Assembly (NCBI RefSeq): GCF_011009555.1
Contig: NZ_QXHD01000004.1
Span: 327,524 to 360,778 of the forward strand
DNA: 33,255 nucleotides
From: Adonisia turfae CCMR0081
GTDB lineage: Bacteria; Cyanobacteriota; Cyanobacteriia; Phormidesmidales; Phormidesmidaceae
Direction: 5' to 3'
Part shown: piece after piece, positions 17,160 to 25,778 of the stretch
Numbering within the stretch: the stretch's first letter is position 1
Layout: each line of letters starts with the position of its first letter
Translations under genes and position numbers: made by a program
Notes under the pieces: model-generated
What the model saw: only the letters and a program-made list of their open reading frames with translations
Told to the model about the DNA's origin: nothing
Databases searched by the model: none

Positions 17160-17678
17160 ATGTTAACGATTGTAACGAATTCTATAAAAGGAACGGCCAC
17201 CTTCGATGCGTCTTATCGCTATCGCTATCGCCTCACCCGATCATGGTTAACCGAGGGCCAAAATCTACGTCAGGTCACATTTATTATGCTCAACCCCAGT
17301 GAGGCCGATGCAGAAAAGGATGACCCCACCATTCGAGCCTGCTCACAATTTGCCCAAAGATGGGAATATACCCAATTAAATATAGTGAACTTGTTTGCCC
17401 ATCGCACCTCTCAACCGTCAATTTTGAAGCACATCAACGATCCGATTGGCCCAGAGAATAATCGTTACTTACATGAAGCATCTGCAACAGCGGACGCCGT
17501 GATTTTGGCCTGGGGCAATTGGGGCAGCCTGCTCAATCGACACCAAGATGTCCTAGATTTACTTGCCATCCATCACCATAAGTTCTACTGTCTAGCCCGC
17601 AACCAATCGGGCCAACCTCGCCATCCTTTATATATCAAACGGACTACTAGACCGACACCTTGGCAGCAAAATTCCTAA
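17160..17678 (+). CDS. DUF1643 domain protein
   Basis: A protein of about 172 residues of the DUF1643 family, whose function is not established. Recognisable parts are TFDASYRYRYRLTRSW, the signature FIMLNPSEADAEKDDPTIRA, QLNIVNLFAHRTSQP, GPENNRYL and AVILAWGNWG, with a C-terminal RHPLYIKRTTRPTPW. I chose the ATG at 17160 because family members begin shortly before the YRYRL block; an in-frame TTG at 17100 is the alternative. Neither has a clear ribosome site. It reads divergently from the MFS gene. DUF1643 genes are often found in phages, plasmids and accessory DNA, and here the gene sits at the edge of the accessory island. Confidence 0.88.
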   Translation: MLTIVTNSIKGTATFDASYRYRYRLTRSWLTEGQNLRQVTFIMLNPSEADAEKDDPTIRACSQFAQRWEYTQLNIVNLFAHRTSQPSILKHINDPIGPENNRYLHEASATADAVILAWGNWGSLLNRHQDVLDLLAIHHHKFYCLARNQSGQPRHPLYIKRTTRPTPWQQNS

Positions 17679-18031
17679 AGACAGACTAAGAGATAAAGCA
17701 ACCCTTCATTCACTCAAAGTGCAGAGGCTTCCATTACGCAAGCATTTAAAATTCTTAACCTTACTTGCAAAGTAATTTAACTTCTTTTTTGCGAAAAGCT
17801 TAAACACTTAAAATTGAGGAGCATATAAAGAGATACAGTGTCTAACCTTTCCTGACCGAAGCTACCTGCCTCTTGGCCATAGCTAATATAGCTAGAAAAT
17901 TTTACTGAATTACGATTCCAACGTTCAACAAATTCTATATGGAATGGAAATACTGTTTTCAACCAGTAATCCTCAACCATAAAGTCAATGCGTCTAATAC
18001 TTCTGGCACCTTAACTAACTAAATCCTACAC
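17679..18031. other. Intergenic region at the left edge of the accessory island
   Basis: About 350 bases. A small palindrome, TTACTTGCAAAGTAA (17761-17775), followed by a T-rich stretch may be a weak terminator for the DUF1643 gene. A 67-codon minus-strand open frame at 17777-17980 has no recognisable features and I do not call it. The region should contain the promoter of the two-gene ATPase/STAND cassette. Confidence 0.5.
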
Positions 18032-19342
18032 ATGGACTTCCTTAGATTTTTTGATGCTTGTGATCCCAGCCGCACTCTAATCATCAGTAAGCCAGAGGAT
18101 CGGCAATATTATGTTGATTTTGCTGAAGTTCGTGGGGGCAAAATTATCGAAGCAATTGAACGCACCATTGCACTTAAATCATTTGGGGGAGAATCAAGCT
18201 GCCAGCTTTTTACAGGGCACATTGGCTGTGGGAAATCTACCGAGCTTCGTAGGCTACAAGCTGACTTAGAAGAGCAGGGTTTTTATGTAGTTTATTTTGA
18301 ATCCTCGCAGGATCTTGATTTAGCAGATGTAGATGTTACGGACATACTATTAGCAATTGCCCATCGCATCAGCATCAGACTTGAGAATATTGGGATTAAA
18401 CTCAAGCCATCTTATTTTGAAAAACTGTTTAAGGAGGTTTCCGAACTTCTGCAAACACCTATTGAATTTTCAGAATTCGAATTCTCTCTCCCTATTGGGT
18501 TAGGAAAGCTGACAGCCCTGACAAAAGAGAGCCCCAAAACCCGTGGACGCCTCAGGCAATATCTTGAACCACTGACAAGCAGCATTCTAGATGCACTGAA
18601 TCAAGATGTCCTTGGAAAAGCCAATCAAGAACTAAAACTACAAGGCAAAAAAGGCTTAGTTGTCCTCGTTGATAGTCTGGATCGAGTTGACAATAGAGTG
18701 AATGATGCAGGACGACCTCAACCTGAATACCTTTTCATTGATAGAGGCGAGCAACTGCGCAAACTAAATTGTCATGTTGTATACACAATTCCGCTATCTT
18801 TAACCTTTTCTAACGATCACCAGACGATGATCAATCGATTCGGTGGCGGAGTACTGCCAAAAACTCTGCCAATGGTGCCAGTTCGTCTGCGCAATGGCGA
18901 TAAATGTGTAGAAGGAATGAATCTACTACGCCAGTTAATTATGGCCAGGGCCTTTCCTGATGCAAAACCTCAAGAATATCAGAGTTTAATCTCAGAAGTT
19001 TTTGACGACACAACGACACTAGATAGGCTTTGCAACATTAGTGGTGGGCACGTACGCAACCTTCTAGGCATGCTTTATACCTGTCTGCAAGAACAAGATC
19101 CTCCCCTAAAGCGCACTACCCTTGAAAGAGTGATTCGAGAATATGAGGACCGCCTAAAAATGGCTATTACTGAAGATGAATGGCAACTTTTAAATAGCGT
19201 AGAAGAGAATAAAATGGTCAGCGGAGAGAAAGGATATCAAATCTTGCTTAGGAGTCTTTTTGTCTTTGAATATCATGACAAAGATGGAGGTAGGTGGTTT
19301 GACTTAAATCCATTAATCAAGTCAAATAACCAAAACACTTGA
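18032..19342 (+). CDS. P-loop ATPase, first gene of an ATPase/STAND cassette
   Basis: A 436-residue AAA-like NTPase. The N-terminus reads MDFLRFFDACDPSRTL, then YYVDFAEVRGGKIIEAIERT, a pattern I recall from uncharacterised cyanobacterial ATPases. Walker A is GHIGCGKST (62-70) and Walker B is VVLVDSLDRV (about 210-219). Between them is an insert of roughly 100 residues around the helical FEKLFKEVSELL. A sensor-like VVYTIPLSL follows, then the helical domain ISGGHVRNLLGMLY and a C-terminal winged-helix-like part ending RWFDLNPLIK. It is soluble, with no membrane segment. It sits 96 bases before the giant STAND protein in the same direction, so the two are likely one operon and may work as a pair, for example as a switch feeding a sensor complex. 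The biochemical role is unknown; a defence function is inference from context. Confidence 0.8.
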   Translation: MDFLRFFDACDPSRTLIISKPEDRQYYVDFAEVRGGKIIEAIERTIALKSFGGESSCQLFTGHIGCGKSTELRRLQADLEEQGFYVVYFESSQDLDLADVDVTDILLAIAHRISIRLENIGIKLKPSYFEKLFKEVSELLQTPIEFSEFEFSLPIGLGKLTALTKESPKTRGRLRQYLEPLTSSILDALNQDVLGKANQELKLQGKKGLVVLVDSLDRVDNRVNDAGRPQPEYLFIDRGEQLRKLNCHVVYTIPLSLTFSNDHQTMINRFGGGVLPKTLPMVPVRLRNGDKCVEGMNLLRQLIMARAFPDAKPQEYQSLISEVFDDTTTLDRLCNISGGHVRNLLGMLYTCLQEQDPPLKRTTLERVIREYEDRLKMAITEDEWQLLNSVEENKMVSGEKGYQILLRSLFVFEYHDKDGGRWFDLNPLIKSNNQNT

Positions 19343-19438
19343 CAAGTTATCTGACTTGATTCAACTCTAAGCAGGAGACATAAGCACTAATTCAGTTTCT
19401 CAATGGTGACGTTTGACAACCAATTTTCATGAGTAACC

Positions 19439-22400
19439 ATGAACCAGGCCAAGGACTCAGTCAATCTCTCAGAAAATAACAAGCGTTCTTTAGAAAAACT
19501 AGCTAGAACGTTGCGCTTAACTGGTGGTCGAAGATTTGAGCTAATCCTTGCCCGCTCAAACTATGCACCTTTACGAGAGCAAATCCTGCAGCAGTTACAC
19601 CAACAGTCTGCTGTATCTATTCAAACTCTACAGTTACCCAAAACTGCTAGGCAGTTATACACACGAATACAGTACAACTTCCAGGACCAAATGCCTGAGG
19701 CTTTATGTATTTTAGGTTTGGAGTCCGTAGAGAAATTAGAAGAATTACTATTATCAACAAATCAAGTACGAGAAGAATTTAGAAAGAATTTCGGATTCCC
19801 AATAGTGATTTGGGTAACGGATGAGGTTTTAGGAGAAGTCATTAGATTAGTCCCAGATTTTCATAATTGGACAACTCCAATTACTTTCGATTACAACCCA
19901 CAGGAACTAATTGAACTCTTAGAAAAGCGTTCCGACCAATTATTTCATCATATCCTGAACACGGCCACAGAATATCCTGCAGAAGAAAATTTACTCAACT
20001 CTGCTTTAAACTCGCAAGAAATCAAGGAAAACTTTCAAGCAAAACAGGAGTTAGAAGCACTTAATCACCCACTATCTGATGAGATCATTGCCACTTTGAA
20101 GCTGGGCATTAGTCGTGAGCATTATAGGCATAACCGGTTCGATAAGGCAGAAAGAAATTATCAGTATTGCTTGGCCCATTGGCAAAATCTGAATGTTACC
20201 GAAAAACAGGGCATCGTCAAATTTCATCTAGGGCTTTGCCACAAGCGTAAGTCTGAGATGGAACCTACTAATGCCCAACCCAACCTTCAACAAGCAGAAG
20301 TCTATTTCAAACAATGCTTAGAAAGTTTTACATCTGCTAATCGTCCAGATTTAGTCGCTTGTTTCATCGGGCAGTTAGGTGAGACCTTATTGCGCCTAAA
20401 ACGGTGGAACGAGCTAGACGTACTAGCCCACAAATCACTCAACCTCCATAAGCCTGGTCAACCAAACGCTAATAATGCAAGACTAGCAAGAGACTATGGA
20501 TTTTTATCCCAAATATCTTTGCGAAACAACGATTGGGAAACAGCCCAGTCATACGCAGAACAGGCACTACAGGCCATTCAACTAGCACCTATATCACAAC
20601 GTAAGCATCGAGCTTTATATCAGCTAGCTTTAGCAAAAGCGCTACAAAACCAAGGACAAGTATCCGAAGCAGCCACCTGCTCAGAAGGGGCAAGACAAAC
20701 AATTAGATCATTATCTGATCCAATACTTCGTATTTCTATATTGAAGCAGTTACGTGAATTATTTATTGCACAACATAATTATTTGAGTGCTTTTGAGGCA
20801 AAGCAAGAACAACGTTCTATAGAAAGTCAGTATGGTTTACGAGCGTTTATTGGTGCAAGTCGGCTACAGCCAAGTCGACAGCTTGGTTCTACTATGATTC
20901 TTGGGGAGTCTAACCCTGAAAAAGTTGCTCAAGAAATTTCTGTATCTGATCGACAGCGAGATATTGACAAATTAGTCAACAGAATTGCAAGGGACAATTT
21001 CAAACTGACAATTATCCATGGACAGTCTGGTGTAGGTAAAAGTTCAACTGTAAGAGCAGGACTAATTCCCACTCTTCGTGATCGCATCATTAAAACTCGT
21101 GATGTTTTAACCATTACCCTACAGTACTACAGTAATTGGGTGGATGATTTAGGATATCAATTGTGTGATAATTTAAACCGTCATGAAGAAGAAGTAACTA
21201 ATCCTCTAAACTCTGGAAAGTCAATTTTAGAACAGCTAACGCAAAACCAATATCGATACATTAGCGTTCTAATCTTGGATCAATTTGAAGAGTTTTTTAT
21301 TGGACATTCTAATCAGGAAGAAAGAAAGAACTTCCTAAAATTCTTAAGCTGTTGTTTTAAGATTCCCTACACTAAAGTCATTATTGTAATGAGAGAAGAT
21401 TATCTCCATTACTTACTAGAGTTTGAGCATCTAGCCACTGATGATTACTACATCACGAATGATATCTTGAGTGCAGCTCACCGTTATGAAATCGGAAATT
21501 TCTCACCGGAAGATGCAAAGGCAATTATTCAGAGTCTCACAGAAAGAACCCAATTTAATCTTGAACCTGCATTAGTCAATATACTTGTCAGAGACTTAGC
21601 TGGTAGTACACAGCAGGTGAGACCAATTGAGTTACAAATAGTCGGAGCTCAACTCCAGACAGAGAGTATTACCACCCTAGACGCATATAATGAAAAAGGG
21701 CCCAAATCTGCTCTAGTTCAACGTTATTTAGAAGAGGTCATTAAAGATTGTGGTCCTGAAAATCAGCAGGCCGCTAATTTAGTATTATATCTTTTGACAG
21801 ATGAGAATGAGACTCGTCCTCCAAAAACCAAAGATGAGCTGGAAAGTGCATTAAAAGCCCTCGCACAGAATCTGGCAACTGAAGCGACTAGATTAGATCT
21901 AGTGTTGAAAATCTTTGTCAAATCAGGCTTAGTCTTTTTATTACCTTCTTTGCCAGCCAATCGTTATCAACTAGTCCATGATTACTTGGTGTCTTACATT
22001 CGTCGTCAGCAAACACCTCGCATTAGTGAACTTACAGCTGAACTTGAGGAAGAACGGGAGCAACGTCAAGAAGCTGAGAAGCAACGAGATGAGCTAAAGG
22101 AACTAAACAAAAAGTTAGAGGAAGAACAAGCTCAACGGCGCAAAACCGAGTCGGACTTACAGCGAGCACAACAGCGTATTCGCAGAGGCACTATCCTTTC
22201 AGCACTAGCGATTAGTGGAGCTATTATCGCAGTCTCTTTTGTATACGCAGGCTGGAACAATCGAACAGTACGTATACAGTTACAAGGTTCTGAGTTGGAT
22301 CGTGACTCCATTATTACACTACAACAATTTGAATCTGAACCATTAGCATCCCTTGTTAATGCAATGGTTTCTGGACAGAGTCTGCAAAATTTGATTAACC

Positions 22401-24448
22401 AAAGTCTCAATATAAACAAGAATCAGAATTCTTTAAACACAATGCCCGCTTATGGGCCATATAACACTTTGCAATTTATCCTGGATAATATTCGATCAAA
22501 AAATCAAATCCGTGGGCATCAAGGTGATGTTTACAGCGTTATTTTTAGTCCTGATGGCACTCAACTTTTATCTTCATCTGAAGATGGAACAGTGAAGCTT
22601 TGGAACATGCAAGGCACTGAACTAGCTACCATTGAAACCTCTCCAGAGAGGATACCAGTGCTAAATGCTAATTTTAGCCAAGATGGTCAACTTATCGTTA
22701 CAGCTTCTAAAAATGGCGCCGTCAAAGTCTGGGACACTCAGGGTCAACTAATTGAGCAATCATTGACTCATCATCAAGCTGCAGTTAACAATGTTAGCTT
22801 TAGCCCCAATAACAATAGATACATCGCAACAGCCTCAGATGATAATACCGCTCAGATTTGGGACTTAGAAAGTAATAAGTCAATTGTCCTAAACCATAAC
22901 GCCCCCGTTAAAGACGTCAGATTTAACCCTGATGGAACAATACTTGTAACAGCTTCAACCGACGGTAAAGCACGGTTATGGGACATTGACGGCAAACAAC
23001 TTCAGATGTTACTGGATCCTTCAGATAGCAGCAGTTCATCCCCTCTTCACGGTGCTAGTTTTGACCCAATGGGTGAGTTTATTGCAACAACAGCTGAGGA
23101 TGGAGAGGTGAAGATCTGGGAACTTGAGAATAGATCAATCCTCCAAAGCTTTAGAGCTCATTCACAACCAATATTAGGCTTAAGCTTTAGTCCTGATGGA
23201 ACTTTCTTAGCTACTACATCTGCTGATAGAACAACTCGTGTATGGAACTTTAAAACTGGTCGCCGAATCGATGAACTTAAAGGCCATTCTCAAGAGATTT
23301 TTAGTGTGAATTTTAATCCTCGACAAAGTCATATTCTTGCAACAGCTTCTGCCGATGGCAGCATCCGTACATGGAATATGAGCAATAAAGAAATAGCCGT
23401 TCTTCAGCATGAAGATAATACTTCTTTTCGATCCATACAATTTAGTAATAGCGGAGAGCATCTTGCAGCAGGGGCATTAGACGGTAGTCTTTATTTATGG
23501 AAGTTTCAAGATCCCAATCCTATATCAATAGAACAAGGTTTCACAGTAGATTCAGCTGATCGATTTGAACTGCGTGACCAATCACCAATTTATAGCCTTC
23601 GGTTTAGTCAAGATGAGAAGTTAATTGCAGCTAGCTCGGAAGATGGAACAATTGTAATTTTCGACCTTCCAACAAAAGCCATCAAAGAAGAAATTTTAGT
23701 TAATCCAGAACTTGGAGATAAGCATAATCCTGACGATAAAATTGTATGGGATGTGGACTTTAGCCCAGATAGCCAGTACATTGCGACTGCTAGCAATGCC
23801 AATGGAAAACTGAAAATATGGGATTTGAATGGCAATCTCATTCAACAGGAACAAATGAATGATGCCGATGCACCACTCCTAGCCATAAGATACAGCCATG
23901 ATGGTAGATATATTGCTGCGGGCGGGGCCGATGGCCAAATAACTATTTTAGATATTGAAAATAATAGGATAATCAAAGGCTCTAACGAGCAACCATCATC
24001 AGTTTTAGACTTGAGCTTTACGCCTGACGATAACTTTTTGGTAACAGCTTCGGCGGATAACTCAGTTTCAGTATGGAATTTGTTTGATAGTGAACAAAAT
24101 CTAGAGCTAGAAAAATCATTTAAAGCTCACATCAATCCAGTGCTTGGAATTGACGTGAGCATTGATAATCAAAAGATAATAACTTCTTCAGAAGATGGCA
24201 ATATTCGATTGTGGAGCCTACAGGGGAAACTACTGGCAGAATATAGTAGTTATCGTGATAAACCTGTACGTAGCGTTCAATTTCTACCTGATGGCAAACA
24301 CCTAATATTTACTGCCGATAGCGGGCAAACATCTATATGGCAAATTGACTCCAGTTTAGATGATTTATTAAAACGCGGTTGTGACTGGCTTGATCACTTC
24401 AAATATGAACGAAGAAATGTACAAGCTCGACTCAAAATGTGCGAATAG
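19439..24448 (+). CDS. STAND NTPase with N-terminal pseudo-NTPase-like domain, TPR, TM and WD40 repeats
   Basis: A 1669-residue signalling NTPase. Residues 15-165 form an alpha/beta domain with strands FELILARSN (33-41), EALCILGLESVE (87-98) and FPIVIWVTDEVL (120-131). This resembles an NTPase core without a Walker A lysine, so it may be a dead partner domain. Residues 210-470 are helical TPR-like repeats. Residues 495-850 are a STAND NTPase with GQSGVGKSS (528-536) and LILDQFEEFF (611-620). A coiled coil (860-915) leads to one membrane segment, ILSALAISGAIIAVSFVYAG. Residues 1025-1640 hold about 14 WD40 repeats, enough for two seven-bladed propellers, and the end has the RGCDWL motif usual in cyanobacterial WD40 proteins. 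Such proteins are thought to bind a ligand through the repeats, then oligomerise. It follows the small ATPase gene. No nuclease, TIR or protease effector is visible, so its output may depend on the N-terminal domain or on the partner. Confidence 0.88.
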   Translation: MNQAKDSVNLSENNKRSLEKLARTLRLTGGRRFELILARSNYAPLREQILQQLHQQSAVSIQTLQLPKTARQLYTRIQYNFQDQMPEALCILGLESVEKLEELLLSTNQVREEFRKNFGFPIVIWVTDEVLGEVIRLVPDFHNWTTPITFDYNPQELIELLEKRSDQLFHHILNTATEYPAEENLLNSALNSQEIKENFQAKQELEALNHPLSDEIIATLKLGISREHYRHNRFDKAERNYQYCLAHWQNLNVTEKQGIVKFHLGLCHKRKSEMEPTNAQPNLQQAEVYFKQCLESFTSANRPDLVACFIGQLGETLLRLKRWNELDVLAHKSLNLHKPGQPNANNARLARDYGFLSQISLRNNDWETAQSYAEQALQAIQLAPISQRKHRALYQLALAKALQNQGQVSEAATCSEGARQTIRSLSDPILRISILKQLRELFIAQHNYLSAFEAKQEQRSIESQYGLRAFIGASRLQPSRQLGSTMILGESNPEKVAQEISVSDRQRDIDKLVNRIARDNFKLTIIHGQSGVGKSSTVRAGLIPTLRDRIIKTRDVLTITLQYYSNWVDDLGYQLCDNLNRHEEEVTNPLNSGKSILEQLTQNQYRYISVLILDQFEEFFIGHSNQEERKNFLKFLSCCFKIPYTKVIIVMREDYLHYLLEFEHLATDDYYITNDILSAAHRYEIGNFSPEDAKAIIQSLTERTQFNLEPALVNILVRDLAGSTQQVRPIELQIVGAQLQTESITTLDAYNEKGPKSALVQRYLEEVIKDCGPENQQAANLVLYLLTDENETRPPKTKDELESALKALAQNLATEATRLDLVLKIFVKSGLVFLLPSLPANRYQLVHDYLVSYIRRQQTPRISELTAELEEEREQRQEAEKQRDELKELNKKLEEEQAQRRKTESDLQRAQQRIRRGTILSALAISGAIIAVSFVYAGWNNRTVRIQLQGSELDRDSIITLQQFESEPLASLVNAMVSGQSLQNLINQSLNINKNQNSLNTMPAYGPYNTLQFILDNIRSKNQIRGHQGDVYSVIFSPDGTQLLSSSEDGTVKLWNMQGTELATIETSPERIPVLNANFSQDGQLIVTASKNGAVKVWDTQGQLIEQSLTHHQAAVNNVSFSPNNNRYIATASDDNTAQIWDLESNKSIVLNHNAPVKDVRFNPDGTILVTASTDGKARLWDIDGKQLQMLLDPSDSSSSSPLHGASFDPMGEFIATTAEDGEVKIWELENRSILQSFRAHSQPILGLSFSPDGTFLATTSADRTTRVWNFKTGRRIDELKGHSQEIFSVNFNPRQSHILATASADGSIRTWNMSNKEIAVLQHEDNTSFRSIQFSNSGEHLAAGALDGSLYLWKFQDPNPISIEQGFTVDSADRFELRDQSPIYSLRFSQDEKLIAASSEDGTIVIFDLPTKAIKEEILVNPELGDKHNPDDKIVWDVDFSPDSQYIATASNANGKLKIWDLNGNLIQQEQMNDADAPLLAIRYSHDGRYIAAGGADGQITILDIENNRIIKGSNEQPSSVLDLSFTPDDNFLVTASADNSVSVWNLFDSEQNLELEKSFKAHINPVLGIDVSIDNQKIITSSEDGNIRLWSLQGKLLAEYSSYRDKPVRSVQFLPDGKHLIFTADSGQTSIWQIDSSLDDLLKRGCDWLDHFKYERRNVQARLKMCE

Positions 24449-24660
24449 AAACACAGATAAGTCAGACGCATAAGCTTAAATTTTTGGCTCTACCTGTTTC
24501 AATATGCTAACCATAATTCACATGCCTAGAATTCATTAAACTCAGGGGCTTCAAGTATTTGGAATGACTCAAAATGTTCATAGTGAATATTTGAATACAG
24601 GGAGCGGTAAACCCAAATTTCTAGCAACAAAAGTACTGTACAATCTGCCTTTAATTTTTT

Positions 24661-25002
24661 TTACCAATTACCCCAGTTACCCCAATTACTCCAATTAGGC
24701 CAATCACTCCAATTAGACCAGTTATTCCAATCACTCCAATTAGGCCAATTGTTCCATTGAGATATTATGCCTTTAGAGTCTTCAGAATTAGAATCACTAT
24801 AAGAATCGAGTGCTTGAGTAGCAAGTTTTTCTCTAACTCGAATAACTCTAGTTGGCACAGATGGTCTATCGGATTGGTTCGTAGGGTGAAATGCTGCTGA
24901 ATTCTCAGCAATGGCTGATTTAGACCCAAGCAGACTCACTGCCACTATACATGCAGAAAGTGCTTTAGCCAACTTAGTCCATATATGCGAATGGAAACTC
25001 AT
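24661..25002 (-). CDS. RiPP precursor peptide with ten Trp-x-Asn/Asp triplets
   Basis: 113 residues, resembling GrrA/OscA-type precursors of cyclophane peptides. The N-terminus is a Sec signal peptide (hydrophobic core LSACIVAVSLLG, likely cleavage after SAIA). A leader region contains SVPTRVIRVREKLATQ, shared in shape with the second precursor. After an acidic Ser/Asp linker the last 31 residues are a continuous triplet repeat: WNN, WPN, WSD, WNN, WSN, WSD, WPN, WSN, WGN, WGN and a final W. Radical SAM triceptide maturases join an aromatic residue to the residue two positions later, often Asn or Asp, so every triplet is a possible ring site. It is the last gene of the apparent maturase/precursor set; 306 bases separate it from the other precursor. 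The ring count is inference. Confidence 0.85.
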   Translation of the reverse strand: MSFHSHIWTKLAKALSACIVAVSLLGSKSAIAENSAAFHPTNQSDRPSVPTRVIRVREKLATQALDSYSDSNSEDSKGIISQWNNWPNWSDWNNWSNWSDWPNWSNWGNWGNW

Positions 25003-25308
25003 GAGCTATGGTAAACCTGTTAATTCCAGCCTTCTTTATCTTAACTTCGATTCAAAGATTGAACAGAAATATCAGCAATACTTTGGAAAACAGTATGATG
25101 GTTTTTGCATGTGAAGTAAAAACAAGACTCTAAGCGTTTTTCCTACAAGTTTTTGACATTGGTCTCCTAGCAAGATCCCATTATTATGCTCCTCCCATAG
25201 TAGTTTTTCAGGAGCAAAGTCTAAATAATCTAAAGGAGGCTAAATCACTTGATCTCAAATACTAAGAAAATTGATACAGCCAGGCCTACGCATATCTTTA
25301 AAGAATCA
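25003..25308. other. Intergenic region between the two precursor genes
   Basis: About 306 bases. I looked on the minus strand for a third Trp-rich precursor and found none. A weak hairpin, CTCCT/AGGAG (25190-25215), is present. The 113-residue precursor may have its own promoter here. Confidence 0.5.
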
Positions 25309-25626
25309 TTACTCATCAGAAGGTGATGGACTAGGCGGTGGCGCATCACCCCAATTACTCCAATTATTCCAATTCCCCCAATCATTCCAATCATCCCATG
25401 GAGTAGGATCTACCACAGGATCAGTATCAGAATTGCTATCTTTACTCGATAAATGAACAACCTGCTGGCGAATCCTAAATACTCGTTGTCTAACTGACAA
25501 ATCATTAGGACTATCGACCGATTCATTAGCAGCCTTAGCTATTTGATTGGAGAACAAGCACATTGTCACAGCCATTAATGCAGCTCCAATAGCATTTAAT
25601 GGTTGGCGAAAATACTTCTTATTCAT
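25309..25626 (-). CDS. RiPP precursor peptide with six Trp-x-Asn/Asp triplets
   Basis: 105 residues, clearly a paralogue of the 113-residue precursor in layout. It has a basic N-terminus MNKKYFRQ and a hydrophobic signal peptide, AIGAALMAVTMCLFS, with likely cleavage after AKAA. Next come a leader element LSVRQRVFRIRQQVVHL, an acidic linker and then six consecutive triplets: WDD, WND, WGN, WNN, WSN, WGD. Unlike its partner it ends with a Pro/Ser tail, APPPSPSPSDE, after the repeats, which may be a spacer or follower. The RVxRxR element common to both is a good candidate for maturase recognition. It lies about 150 bases downstream of the radical SAM gene on the same strand. The product would be exported through Sec before or after ring formation; which comes first is unknown. 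Confidence 0.85.
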   Translation of the reverse strand: MNKKYFRQPLNAIGAALMAVTMCLFSNQIAKAANESVDSPNDLSVRQRVFRIRQQVVHLSSKDSNSDTDPVVDPTPWDDWNDWGNWNNWSNWGDAPPPSPSPSDE

Positions 25627-25778
25627 TGGCTAGATGCTTCCCTGATGCTAAAAACTAGATGAACCTGAAAAACGCGTATAGCTTATGAATGCTCAAAACT
25701 CTCAAAACTCAACTGATTTAACTAATAGACTCCCCGAATTATAGATAGAATTGCATAATAGTTATTTATGCACTCTAT

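Noticed and set aside
17777..17980. A 67-codon minus-strand open frame before the ATPase gene
   Set aside because: No motif, signal peptide or ribosome site, and composition gives no support; more likely chance.
24661..24760. The 9-base tandem repeats as a CRISPR-like or non-coding satellite
   Set aside because: The period of nine keeps a reading frame of W-x-N/D triplets in a protein with a signal peptide next to its maturase; the repeat is coding.
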